Source of the DNA: an uncultured Oscillospiraceae bacterium
GTDB taxonomy: Bacteria > Bacillota > Clostridia > Oscillospirales > Acutalibacteraceae
Assembly (NCBI GenBank): GCA_900549755.1
Contig: URPQ01000009.1
Span: forward strand, 1-39,423
Length of the DNA stretch: 39,423 nucleotides
Direction: 5' to 3'
The notes below the pieces were generated by a model. It worked only from the letters and a program-made list of their open reading frames with translations, did no database searches and was not told the origin of the DNA. A program made the translations under genes and the position numbers. Below, piece after piece: positions 1 to 8,251 of the stretch; position 1 is the first letter of the stretch; every line of letters begins with the position of its first letter.

Positions 1-978
1 TTCAAAGCCCTCCTTTAAGTATATATCCTCGCCCGTTGCAATCGGAATAGTCGTGCTGTTTTTAAGGCGTACATACTGGTCGGTATACATCCACGGCACC
101 ATATCCTCAAGCCAGGCAAGGTTGTAAGGCTCCATACGGCGCGCAAATCTTATGCAGTCCTCCACGCAAACGTGACCGAAATGGTCAATTGCCAGCGGCA
201 CCTCGTAGCCTATAACCTCTCTTACCTCTTTAACATAATTTTCAAGGTAGCAGAGTCCCTTTTCGGTAAGGTGAATACCCGTAAACGGATGTGCGGTTGT
301 TACTATTGAGTAGCTTTTCTGCGCCCTTACCATATCCGCCGTAACGGAGCCGCCCTGAACATTAAGAATGTGCGGCGCATATTTTTTCATATCGTCTATA
401 AAGCCGAGCGGCGCGTTTATAGTTCCGGGCTCATCCAATAAAAGCCCTATGCCTAAGTCCATTTTAAGAAATGTAAAGCCCATTTCCATACGCTTTTTTA
501 AGGCAAGCCCCATATCGTGACCTGTATGCTTGCCGTCAACGTCGGTATCGCAGTAGACCCGCACCTTATCGCGGAATTTGCCGCCCAAAAGCTGATACAT
601 CGGCACGCCGTAAGCCTTGCCCGCTAAATCCCACAGCGCAATTTCTATGCCCGAAACGCCGCCGCCTTGGCGGGAGGGTCCGCCGAACTGCTTTATTTTG
701 CGGAAAATTCTGTCCACATTGCAGGGGTTTTCACCCAAAATGCGGCTTTTAAGCATAAGTGCATAGGTTTTTGAGGAAGCGTCGCGCACCTCGCCGTAGC
801 CCGTAATACCCTGATTGGTCATTATTTTAAGTATGGTGCAGCGTTTCGGCGCGCCGTCTATATCCACAAAGCGCATATCTGTAATTTTAAGGTCTGTCGG
901 GTTTGAGTATGTATTTATTATTTTTACCTCCGAATATTTTAGTAATTCTATTTTATCCGCCCGCGCCCGAATTTTCAT
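1..978 (-). CDS. Mandelate racemase/muconate lactonizing enzyme family protein (C-terminus cut by window edge)
   Basis: The minus strand is open from about 978 to the window edge and reads as an enolase-superfamily enzyme, which abstracts a proton alpha to a carboxylate, usually of a sugar acid. Readable landmarks in order are GEVRDASSKTYALMLKSR, GIEIALWDLAGKAYG, FLKMDLG, AIDHFGH, WLEDMVPW and TGEDIY; the D/E residues of the last three match the metal-ligand region of the family. At least 326 codons are present and the end is missing. The start is uncertain. An in-frame ATG lies at 978, but the obvious Shine-Dalgarno GGAGG (about 927-931) is followed in frame only by ATA ATA codons. The substrate cannot be told from sequence alone. 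Confidence 0.88.
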   Translation of the reverse strand, partial: MKIRARADKIELLKYSEVKIINTYSNPTDLKITDMRFVDIDGAPKRCTILKIMTNQGITGYGEVRDASSKTYALMLKSRILGENPCNVDRIFRKIKQFGGPSRQGGGVSGIEIALWDLAGKAYGVPMYQLLGGKFRDKVRVYCDTDVDGKHTGHDMGLALKKRMEMGFTFLKMDLGIGLLLDEPGTINAPLGFIDDMKKYAPHILNVQGGSVTADMVRAQKSYSIVTTAHPFTGIHLTEKGLCYLENYVKEVREVIGYEVPLAIDHFGHVCVEDCIRFARRMEPYNLAWLEDMVPWMYTDQYVRLKNSTTIPIATGEDIYLKEGFE

Positions 979-1050
979 CAACTATATTATTATATTTGCA
1001 AACTATATTACGATTTAAGCACAAACTGCCGCGCCGTGCAAAGCCGATAA

Positions 1051-1086
1051 AAAAGTCCCCCTCATTAGAGGGGGACGCAATTTTTT
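1051..1086. terminator. Bidirectional rho-independent terminator
   Basis: A perfect 9-bp stem (GTCCCCCTC / GAGGGGGAC, loop ATTA) lies at 1055-1076. It is flanked by a T-run on the plus side and by A residues on the other, so it can terminate in either direction. It lies just downstream of the minus-strand P-loop gene ending at 1102, which it most likely serves. Confidence 0.85.
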
Positions 1087-1101
1087 CTGTTTGCAAATAA
1101 A

Positions 1102-1509
1102 TCAGCAAACCTCGGCAATATCAAAAATCTTGCCGGGCAGCTCTTCCTTATCGGCTGAAACGGTGAATATAAATTCAACGTCCGAAATAGCGGAAACTCT
1201 TTCAAGGAAAGCCGCCAATTTATCAAAATCACGCTCGCCGATTCTAAGGGTTGCGTCGCCGAAAATGTGCGTAACGTCGTTATTGCCCGCCTTAATTCCG
1301 GCTACCATACCGTAGTATTCGCCGTAGCCCGAAATGCCGTAGCTCTCAGCGTCAATAAGACGCGCCTTGTGTGTTACCGAATATGTCAGGGTATCGCCTT
1401 TTTCAATGCATACAACGTTGCCGAGGCTTTGTTCCGTCGCGGCATTTACCATATCCACTAATTTTTTGGTTTTACCCGAGCCCTTTTTTCCGATAATGAG
1501 TTTAATCAT
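1102..1509 (-). CDS. Small P-loop ATP-binding protein, function unknown
   Basis: This 135-aa protein begins MIKLIIGKKGSGKTKKL, a textbook Walker A motif (GKKGSGKT, residues 7-14) right at the N-terminus. A hydrophobic strand ending in D (VTHIFGDATL, about residue 79) could supply the Walker B position, and a later strand reads EFIFTVSADKEELP. Small single-domain P-loop proteins of this kind are common in Clostridia and are sometimes labelled twitching-motility or PilT-like, but nothing here supports a motility role. It lies 43 bp downstream of pgi on the same strand with an A/G-rich ribosome site before the ATG, and may be co-transcribed with it. Confidence 0.8.
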   Translation of the reverse strand: MIKLIIGKKGSGKTKKLVDMVNAATEQSLGNVVCIEKGDTLTYSVTHKARLIDAESYGISGYGEYYGMVAGIKAGNNDVTHIFGDATLRIGERDFDKLAAFLERVSAISDVEFIFTVSADKEELPGKIFDIAEVC

Positions 1510-1552
1510 TTATACCAACTCCTTTTATATTTAACTGCCTGCGGCAGCTTTT

Positions 1553-2893
1553 TTACCCGTTAAGGCGCGCCTCAAGCTCCGCCTTCTGCGCTTCGTAGCC
1601 CGGCTTGCCGAGCAGCGCGAACATATTTTTCTTATAGCTTTCAACACCCGGTTGATCAAACGGATTAACGCCGAGCATATAGCCCGAAATTGCGCATGCC
1701 TTTTCAAAGAAGTAAATAAGCCTGCCGAGGTTTTCTTCATCCGGTTTATCAACGTTTATAACAAGGTTAGGCACGCCGCCGTCGGTATGCGCCAAAACCG
1801 TGCCCTCAAACGCCTTTGAGTTTACATAGGACATAGTTTTGCCGGCAAGGAAATTAAGACCGTCGCCGTTATCAGCGTCCTTTTCAATCACAACGTCCTT
1901 ATCGCTTTCACCGAAGGTTACAACCGTTTCAAACATTAAGCGGCTGCCGTCCTGTACGAACTGACCCATTGAGTGAAGGTCGGTTGAGAATGTGACAGAA
2001 GCCGGGAAAAGACCCTTGTTATCCTTACCCTCGCTCTCGCCGAAAAGCTGCTTGAACCATTCCGCCATCATAGTAAAGCGGGGCTCGTAGCTTACAAGCA
2101 GCTCTACCGATTTAACCTTGCGGTAAAATGCATTGCGGAGAGCAGCGTATAAATAGCAGTCGTTTTTATACATATCGGGCTCGTTATAATCCTTCATAGC
2201 CGCCGCGGCGCCTGCCATAAGCGCGTCAATATCCGCTCCCGCAGCCGCAATCGGTAAAAGACCTACCGCGGTAAGAACTGAATATCTGCCGCCTACGTCG
2301 TCCGGCACTACAAAGCACTCGTAACCCTTTTCATCAGCCAGCTTTTTAAGTGTACCGCGCGCCTTATCGGTGGTGCAGTAAATTCTCTTTGCGGCTTCTT
2401 CCTCGCCGTACTGCTTTTCAAGCAGATCGCGCAGAACTCTGAAGGCCACCGCAGGCTCGGTTGTGGTGCCCGATTTTGAAATAATGTTTACCGAAACACG
2501 CTTGCCCTCGCACAGCTTTACAATATCCGAAAGATATGCGCCGCTTATGCTGTTGCCCGCGAAATAAATTTCAGGACCCTCGCCCTTTAGCTGATTGTAG
2601 AACGGTCCCTTTAAGAACTCGATAGCGGCACGCGCACCGAGGTATGAGCCGCCGATGCCTATAACTATGAGTATATCGGTATCCTTACGAATTTTTGCAG
2701 CTGCCGCCTTGATTCTCGCAAATTCCTCTTTATCGTAATTTACGGGTAGGTCCACCCAACCCAAAAAGTCGTTGCCGAGACCTGTTTTATCGTTTACAAG
2801 CCCGTGAGCCGCCGATACCTGAGTTTCAAGACCCTTAATATCGTTTTCTCTGATGAAATGTTTGGCATATGCCGAATTAAATTTAATAGCCAT
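1553..2893 (-). CDS. pgi: Glucose-6-phosphate isomerase
   Basis: This 446-aa cytoplasmic enzyme interconverts glucose-6-phosphate and fructose-6-phosphate in glycolysis and gluconeogenesis. The length is typical of the short Firmicutes form. Recognisable motifs are VIGIGGSYLGARAAIEF (sugar-phosphate isomerase domain), NIISKSGTTTEPAVAFR (phosphate-binding SKSGTT loop), VGGRYSVLTAVGLLPIA (the PGI signature with Arg-Tyr-Ser) and the C-terminal FDQPGVESYKK with the catalytic Lys region. The start is supported by an AGGGG ribosome site spaced 6 nt before ATG. It is transcribed away from the D,D-carboxypeptidase on the same strand, with about 100 bp between them. Confidence 0.97.
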   Translation of the reverse strand: MAIKFNSAYAKHFIRENDIKGLETQVSAAHGLVNDKTGLGNDFLGWVDLPVNYDKEEFARIKAAAAKIRKDTDILIVIGIGGSYLGARAAIEFLKGPFYNQLKGEGPEIYFAGNSISGAYLSDIVKLCEGKRVSVNIISKSGTTTEPAVAFRVLRDLLEKQYGEEEAAKRIYCTTDKARGTLKKLADEKGYECFVVPDDVGGRYSVLTAVGLLPIAAAGADIDALMAGAAAAMKDYNEPDMYKNDCYLYAALRNAFYRKVKSVELLVSYEPRFTMMAEWFKQLFGESEGKDNKGLFPASVTFSTDLHSMGQFVQDGSRLMFETVVTFGESDKDVVIEKDADNGDGLNFLAGKTMSYVNSKAFEGTVLAHTDGGVPNLVINVDKPDEENLGRLIYFFEKACAISGYMLGVNPFDQPGVESYKKNMFALLGKPGYEAQKAELEARLNG

Positions 2894-2991
2894 TTTAACC
2901 CCTGGATTCTTTAAATTTTGGTTTCCTGCTTATATATTACAATAAATTCCCGACTTTTTCAAGTACGAAAAACGATATTCATTAAAAGTTT

Positions 2992-4206
2992 TCATAATTG
3001 AAATAATCCTTTTAAAATCTGCCGCAGCGAAAAGCCGAGCGAGAGCCTTCCCACGTCCTCCGCCGCCGTTACGGGAATTTCGCCCAGGGTTTCGTCGCCC
3101 AGCTTTACGGTTACCGTGCCGAGCGCGGCGCCCTTCTTTATGGGGGCGGTTATATTTTCATTAAAGCTTATTTCCTGCGCTATATTTCCCTTTGCGGTTT
3201 TAGGCAGCAAAACGCTTAGCTGCTTTTCCGCGCTTATCGCAATTTTCTTTTGCGTTCCTTTAGCTATATCAAGCTCCTTTGTGTCCCCGAGGTCTGCGCT
3301 TATAACCGAATAGTTGTAATTTGCAAAGCCGTAGTCAAGCAGCTTTTTAGCGCCGTTAAAGCGCTCCTTTGTAGTCTCGCCCGCCATTACCACCGCCACA
3401 AGCTCCAGCCCGTTGCGCTCGGCCGTTGCCGAAACGCAGTATTTCGCGGTAGAGGTGGTGCCGGTTTTAAGCCCGGTTGTGCCCTCGTAAAACCTTACAA
3501 GCTTATTTGTGTTTACAAGCTCGCTTTTGCCGTCGCGCAGGCTATCCATCCAAACGGTGGTATAGTCCTTTATAAGTTTGTGCTTTATAAGCGCAGAGGA
3601 CATAACCGCAACGTCATAGGCAGAGGTCAGGTGACCCTCTGCGTCAAGCCCCGTACAGTTCATAAAATGGGTGTTGGTCATTCCAAGCTCCGCCGCCCGC
3701 TCGTTCATAAGCGCCACAAAGCCCTCCTCACTGCCCGCAACCGCCTCGGCAAGCGCGGTGCAGGCGTCATTGGCGGACGCTATTACCGACGCTTTCAGCA
3801 AATCGTTCACGGTCATGGTCTCCCCGGGCTCCAGCCATATTTGCGACCCGCCCATAGAGGCGGCGTGCTCGCTTGCGGTAACCACCGTTTCAAGGGATAG
3901 ATCTCCGCGGTCAATAGCCTCCATAACAAGCAGCAGCGACATTATTTTGGTAATAGACGCCGGCGGCAGCTTTTCATCGGGATTGTTTTCATAAAGCACC
4001 TGCCCGGTATGCGGCTCCATTAAAACTACTGACTTTGCCTTTATATCCAGCGTTTGCCCTATGGCGGCGTTTACGGGGGTATTATCAAGCGGTACGTTAA
4101 TATCCGATATATCACACTCACTTGATACCGTAACCGCCTTTTTTGCGAAAACAGTCATCGAACACATACATAAAACAGCTAAACCCCACGATATTATTCT
4201 TTTCAA
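2992..4206 (-). CDS. D-alanyl-D-alanine carboxypeptidase (peptidase S11, DacF/DacA type)
   Basis: This is a low-molecular-weight penicillin-binding protein that trims the terminal D-Ala from peptidoglycan stem peptides outside the membrane. A TTG start at 4206 is preferred because AAAGGAG lies 11 nt upstream; it gives 404 aa beginning LKRIISWGLAVLCMCSMTVFA, a clear signal peptide. An upstream in-frame ATG at 4269 would add 21 residues before the signal peptide, which is less plausible. The active-site motifs are in order: SITK (SxxK nucleophile), SAN (SxN) and KTGTT (KTG). A C-terminal PBP5-type beta domain follows (ISAEKQLSVLLPKTAKG onward) and the protein ends in an amphipathic tail that could touch the membrane. 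Confidence 0.95.
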   Translation of the reverse strand: MKRIISWGLAVLCMCSMTVFAKKAVTVSSECDISDINVPLDNTPVNAAIGQTLDIKAKSVVLMEPHTGQVLYENNPDEKLPPASITKIMSLLLVMEAIDRGDLSLETVVTASEHAASMGGSQIWLEPGETMTVNDLLKASVIASANDACTALAEAVAGSEEGFVALMNERAAELGMTNTHFMNCTGLDAEGHLTSAYDVAVMSSALIKHKLIKDYTTVWMDSLRDGKSELVNTNKLVRFYEGTTGLKTGTTSTAKYCVSATAERNGLELVAVVMAGETTKERFNGAKKLLDYGFANYNYSVISADLGDTKELDIAKGTQKKIAISAEKQLSVLLPKTAKGNIAQEISFNENITAPIKKGAALGTVTVKLGDETLGEIPVTAAEDVGRLSLGFSLRQILKGLFQL

Positions 4207-4351
4207 AACGGCACACTCTCCTTTAATAGAAGCGTATGCCGTTTTGTGTCTTATTATGCTGTCGGACAAGGCGGAAATCAGGCGGACAAACGTTAATTAC
4301 GCCTATAAGCCCACCGGCATAAAGTGAATATGAAATGTTAATGATAAAAGT

Positions 4352-4384
4352 AAAAATCCCCATTCTAACGAATGAGGATTTTTG
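4352..4384 (-). terminator. Terminator downstream of tRNA-Lys
   Basis: A near-perfect hairpin, with ATTC/GAAT and AATCC/GGATT arms and one mismatch, is flanked by A/T runs. On the minus strand it immediately follows the tRNA CCA end and finishes in a T-run. Confidence 0.75.
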
Positions 4385-4458
4385 GTGATCCATCGGGGAT
4401 TCGAACCCCGGACACCTTGATTAAAAGTCAAGTGCTCTGCCAACTGAGCTAATGAATC
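4383..4458 (-). tRNA. tRNA-Lys (TTT anticodon)
   Basis: The reverse complement folds into a full cloverleaf. The 7-bp acceptor GATTCAT/ATGGATC has one wobble pair, the D-arm is GCTCAGTTGGCAGAGC, and the anticodon arm is CTTGA-CTTTTAA-TCAAG with anticodon TTT. The T-arm contains GGTTCGAATCC, the discriminator is A and the CCA is encoded. The gene is divergent from proB. Confidence 0.97.
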
Positions 4459-4617
4459 ATTTGGACAGCTCTATTATTATATCAATCTTATTACCGCTTG
4501 TCAAGAAAAATTTGTGGGAATACAAAATACTTTTTAAATTTTTAAAATTAACAGTGGAAATCGCACCTGCAATGCGTTATAATATAAAAGTATATGTAAA
4601 AAGACGGAGACGGAAAA

Positions 4618-5388
4618 ATGCGAATTGTAATAAAAATAGGAACATCAACGCTGGCGCACCCCTCGGGGCTGCTTAATATAAAGCGGGTTGAAGAGCTTTG
4701 CAAAATTATGAGCGACCTGAAAAACGCGGGAAATGAAATAATACTTGTGTCCTCGGGCGCTATTGGCATGGGCGTGGGCAAGCTGTCGCTGCATGAGAAG
4801 CCGCACGATATACCCACACGTCAGGCAGCGGCGGCGGTAGGGCAGTGCGAGCTTATGTACACCTACGATAAGCTTTTTGCCGAGTATAACCACACCGTAG
4901 CGCAGATACTTATAACCGGCGACGACGTGGAGCACGAAAACCGCAGGCATAATTTTGAAAACACAATATTAAGGCTTTTGCAGTTGGGCGTGCTGCCTAT
5001 TATAAATGAAAACGACACCATTTCAACCGACGAAATAGTTATAGGCGATAACGACACCTTGGGTGCGATAGTGGCAAAGGCGGTAAGCGCCGACCTGTTT
5101 ATACTGCTTTCGGATATAGACGGGCTTTTCACCGCCGACCCGCACAAGGATGAAAACGCGCGGCTTATAGACGTAGTTGAAGAAATAACGCCCGAAATAG
5201 AAAAAATGACGGGCGGGGCAGGCTCAAAGCTCGGCACGGGCGGAATGACCACAAAATTAAAGGCCGCCGCAACCGCAAACGCCGCGGGAATAGATATGGT
5301 AATAGCAAACGGCAAAAACCCGAAGCTGCTTTACGATATTGTGGACGGCAAAAACGTGGGAACAAAATTTTTGGCAAAAAAGGCGTGA
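4618..5388 (+). CDS. proB: Glutamate 5-kinase, short form without PUA domain
   Basis: It phosphorylates glutamate to gamma-glutamyl phosphate, the first step of proline synthesis. The 256-aa protein is an amino-acid-kinase domain only: IKIGTSTLAHP at the N-terminus, VSSGAIGMGVG, INENDTISTDEI with the conserved Asn-Glu-Asn-Asp, LSDIDGLFTADP, and GTGGMTTKLKAA near the end. The C-terminal PUA RNA-binding domain of the E. coli type is absent, as in many Clostridia. A TATAAT-like element sits at about 4577-4582 without a good -35 box. The ribosome site is weak (GGAGAC). The gene opens the proBAC run, with only 7 nt before proA. Confidence 0.96.
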   Translation: MRIVIKIGTSTLAHPSGLLNIKRVEELCKIMSDLKNAGNEIILVSSGAIGMGVGKLSLHEKPHDIPTRQAAAAVGQCELMYTYDKLFAEYNHTVAQILITGDDVEHENRRHNFENTILRLLQLGVLPIINENDTISTDEIVIGDNDTLGAIVAKAVSADLFILLSDIDGLFTADPHKDENARLIDVVEEITPEIEKMTGGAGSKLGTGGMTTKLKAAATANAAGIDMVIANGKNPKLLYDIVDGKNVGTKFLAKKA

Positions 5389-5395
5389 AAAAAGA

Positions 5396-6628
5396 ATGAC
5401 TACCATAGAAATACTTAAAAAAGCAAAGGCATTGGAGCTTTCCTCCGCTCCGCTTACAACCGAGCAAAAAAACACGGCGATAATGCTTTGCGCCGACGCT
5501 TTGTGCGAAAACGCGGCGGAAATTTTAAAGGCGAACGCAAAGGACGTTGAAAACGCCCGCGGCAAAATAAGCGAGGTTATGATAGACCGCCTAAGGCTTG
5601 ACGAAACGCGAATTTCCGCCATGGCGGACGGTATGCGCGCAGTGGCGCAGCTGCCCGACCCCGTGGGCAGGGTGCTTGAGGATATTAAGCGGGCTGACGG
5701 GTTGGATATTAAAAAAATATCGGTGCCTATGGGCGTGGTGGCTATAATTTACGAGAGCCGCCCGAACGTTACGTCCGACGCGGCGGCGCTTTGCTTTAAA
5801 TCGGGCAATATTTGCATATTGCGCAGCGGCAAAGAAGCATACGGCAGCGCCCGCGCAATAGTTACGGCGCTTAAAAAAGGACTTATAACCGCCGGACTTT
5901 CAGAAGATTATGTAAACCTTATTGAAGACACCACGCGCGCCAGCGCAAACGAGCTTATGACAGCGGAGGGGTATGTAGACCTGCTTATTCCGCGCGGCGG
6001 CAAGGGGCTTATTAAAGCCTGTGTTGAAAACGCCACCGTGCCCTGCATTGAAACGGGAACGGGAATTTGCCACATTTACATTGATAAATCGGCAAATATT
6101 GAAAAGGCGCTTAAAATAGTGAATAACGCTAAAACCTCCCGCCCGTCGGTTTGCAATGCGGCTGAAGTTTGCCTTGTGCATAAGGATATTGCGGCGGAAT
6201 TTTTGCCAAGGCTGGCGGAAATATTTAAAGACCGTGTGGAAATTCGCGGGGATAAAGCGGTTTGCAAAATTATAAACGCCGTTCCCGCCGCGGCGGATGA
6301 TTTTGACACCGAGTTTTTGGATTATATAATGGCGGTAGGGGTAGTAGCAAGCCTTGAAGATGCCGAGCGGCACATAGCCCTGCATTCCACCCACCACAGC
6401 GACTGCATTGTAACAGAGGATATGGCGGCAGCGGCGCACTTTACCGCGCGGGTTGATTCGGCGGCGGTTTATGTAAACGCGTCCACTCGGTTTACCGACG
6501 GCGGCGAGTTCGGGCTGGGCTGCGAAATGGGAATATCCACCCAAAAGCTGCACGCAAGAGGACCTATGGGGCTTTGCGAGCTTAACACTTATAAATATGT
6601 TATAAACGGAAACGGACACATAAGATAA
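5396..6628 (+). CDS. proA: Glutamate-5-semialdehyde dehydrogenase (gamma-glutamyl phosphate reductase)
   Basis: It reduces gamma-glutamyl phosphate to glutamate-5-semialdehyde with NADPH, the second proline step, probably acting in a complex with ProB. The start at 5396 (MTTIEILKKAKAL) lies 7 nt after the proB stop and gives the family's usual ~410 aa. An in-frame ATG at 5339 lies inside proB and is unlikely. Visible motifs are PMGVVAIIYESRPNVTSDAA, the nucleotide-binding LRSGKEAY, ENATVPCIETGTGICHIYID, the catalytic-cysteine region SRPSVCNAAEV, and the C-terminal HARGPMGLCELNTYKYV. Ribosome binding is weak and suggests translational coupling to proB. Confidence 0.97.
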   Translation: MTTIEILKKAKALELSSAPLTTEQKNTAIMLCADALCENAAEILKANAKDVENARGKISEVMIDRLRLDETRISAMADGMRAVAQLPDPVGRVLEDIKRADGLDIKKISVPMGVVAIIYESRPNVTSDAAALCFKSGNICILRSGKEAYGSARAIVTALKKGLITAGLSEDYVNLIEDTTRASANELMTAEGYVDLLIPRGGKGLIKACVENATVPCIETGTGICHIYIDKSANIEKALKIVNNAKTSRPSVCNAAEVCLVHKDIAAEFLPRLAEIFKDRVEIRGDKAVCKIINAVPAAADDFDTEFLDYIMAVGVVASLEDAERHIALHSTHHSDCIVTEDMAAAAHFTARVDSAAVYVNASTRFTDGGEFGLGCEMGISTQKLHARGPMGLCELNTYKYVINGNGHIR

Positions 6629-6644
6629 AATCGGGGGAATAAAA

Positions 6645-7448
6645 ATGTCAGAGGTTAAATTCGGATTTATAGGCACGGGCAATATGGGCTCGGCAATAGC
6701 GCGGGCGGTAAGAAAATCGCTGCCCGGGCACGAGATACTTTTATCGGATAAAAATGAGGGTAAGGCGCAGTCCTTGGCAACCGAGTTCGGCTGCCGCACA
6801 GCCGACACAAAAACCGTGGCGCGTGAGGCGCAATATGTGGTTTTAGGCGTAAAGCCGCAGGTTTTGCCCGCGGCGCTTGCAGAGCTTAAAGAGGAGCTTG
6901 CCGCGCGGCGCGACCGCTTTGTTATAGTAACAATGGCGGCGGGCGTACCCATAGCGCGCTACACCGAGCTTTTGGGGCAGGAATACCCCATAATAAGAAT
7001 AATGCCGAACACGCCCGTGTCTGTAGGCGAGGGCGTTGTGGTCTTCGCCGCGTCCGACGGGGTGTTTATGGATGAAATAACCGAGTTCTGCAACTGTATG
7101 CGCCACGCGGGAACGGTTGACCGAACCGACGAAAAGCTGATAGACGCGGTTTGTGCGCTTTCGGGCTGCGGGCCTGCCTTTGTTTATATGTTTGCCGATG
7201 CGTTAGCCTCAGCCGGCGTTGAGTGCGGGCTTGCGCGCGATAAGGCGGAGGAATACGCCGTGCAGACTATAATTGGCGCCGCGCGCCTAATGCAGGGCAG
7301 CGAGAAGCACCCCGATAAATTAAAGGACGAGGTTTGCAGCCCCGCGGGCGCTACAATAGCAGGCGTTCATTCGCTTGAAAGGGCGGCGTTCAGGGGCAGC
7401 GTTATGGACGCGATAACCGCCGCCTTCAACAAAACAAAAGGACTGTAA
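6645..7448 (+). CDS. proC: Pyrroline-5-carboxylate reductase
   Basis: It completes proline synthesis by reducing pyrroline-5-carboxylate with NAD(P)H. The 267-aa length is standard. The N-terminal Rossmann motif GFIGTGNMGSAIARAV is obvious, followed by VVLGVKPQVL, IIRIMPNTPVSVGEGV, and the C-terminal dimerisation/active-site segment SGCGPAFVYMFADALA with LKDEVCSPAGATIAGVHSLE. A GGGGG-rich ribosome site lies about 6-8 nt before the ATG. It is third in the proBAC run, 16 nt after proA, so the whole pathway from glutamate is encoded in one transcription unit. Confidence 0.97.
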   Translation: MSEVKFGFIGTGNMGSAIARAVRKSLPGHEILLSDKNEGKAQSLATEFGCRTADTKTVAREAQYVVLGVKPQVLPAALAELKEELAARRDRFVIVTMAAGVPIARYTELLGQEYPIIRIMPNTPVSVGEGVVVFAASDGVFMDEITEFCNCMRHAGTVDRTDEKLIDAVCALSGCGPAFVYMFADALASAGVECGLARDKAEEYAVQTIIGAARLMQGSEKHPDKLKDEVCSPAGATIAGVHSLERAAFRGSVMDAITAAFNKTKGL

Positions 7449-7454
7449 TTCACC

Positions 7455-8246
7455 TTGAAAATACTGGCGATAGGCGATGTTTGCGGCAGTCTCGGCTGTG
7501 AGGCGGTAAGAAAATGGCTGCCCGCGCTCAAAAAGGAAAAAAAGATTGATTTTACCGTTATAAACGGCGAAAACTCCGCCGACGGCAACGGCATTACGCC
7601 TGAAAGCGCCGAAATGCTTTTTGCCTGCGGGGCGGACGTTATAACGGGCGGAAACCACTCTATGAGAAGAAAATCGGCGTATAGTATGCTTGATGAAAAC
7701 TACTTTGTGCTGCGCCCCGCAAATTTAGAGGGAGACGCTGCGGGCAAGGGGTATTGCCTTGCGGACCTCGGCTACACCTCGGTTGCGGTTATAAATCTTT
7801 TGGGCAGGGTCTACCTTGACCGCGTTGCCGCCTCTAACCCGTTTATTGCGGCAGACGGGCTGATACAAAAAGCTCGGGCGGACGGCGCTAAAATTATTAT
7901 TGTGGATTTTCACGCCGAGGCGACAAGCGAAAAAAGGGCGCTCGGGTTTTATTTGGACGGTAAAGTTTCCGCCCTGTTCGGAACGCACACCCATGTGCAA
8001 ACGGCGGACAGCCAGATACTGAAAAACGGCACTGGGTATATAACCGACCTTGGAATGACGGGGCCCGCCGACTCCTGCTTAGGGGTGAAAACCGAGATTA
8101 TTATTGACAGGCTGAAAAACGGGGGAGCGGCGCGGTTTGAGCAGGCAGACGGCAGAAAAATGCTTAACGGCTGCATTTTTGAAATTGACCGCGCAAGCGG
8201 CAAAACCGTAGGTACAGAGCGGATATATATTGAAGAAAGGAATTGA
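7455..8246 (+). CDS. ymdB: YmdB-family metallophosphoesterase (2',3'-cyclic nucleotide phosphodiesterase type)
   Basis: This 263-aa calcineurin-like phosphoesterase reads GDVCGSLG at the N-terminus, NGENSADGNGIT, GGNHSM, IVDFHAEATSEKRALG and GTHTHVQTAD; the D, N, H and H residues are the expected binuclear metal ligands. In Bacillus the homologue hydrolyses cyclic nucleotides and affects biofilm and motility decisions; transferring that role is inference. Translation starts at a TTG 6 nt after the proC stop, with AAGGA about 12 nt upstream overlapping the end of proC. The stop codon overlaps the region where the next gene starts, indicating coupling. Confidence 0.92.
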   Translation: MKILAIGDVCGSLGCEAVRKWLPALKKEKKIDFTVINGENSADGNGITPESAEMLFACGADVITGGNHSMRRKSAYSMLDENYFVLRPANLEGDAAGKGYCLADLGYTSVAVINLLGRVYLDRVAASNPFIAADGLIQKARADGAKIIIVDFHAEATSEKRALGFYLDGKVSALFGTHTHVQTADSQILKNGTGYITDLGMTGPADSCLGVKTEIIIDRLKNGGAARFEQADGRKMLNGCIFEIDRASGKTVGTERIYIEERN

Positions 8247-8251
8247 GGCGC

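Noticed and set aside
3250..3900. Long plus-strand open frame opposite the D,D-carboxypeptidase gene
   Set aside because: It is the antisense shadow of a gene with all three active-site motifs; it has no ribosome site and an Arg/Cys-rich composition typical of GC-rich antisense frames.
5900..6952. Long minus-strand open frame opposite proA/proC
   Set aside because: It spans two well-supported genes on the other strand and has no recognisable protein features.
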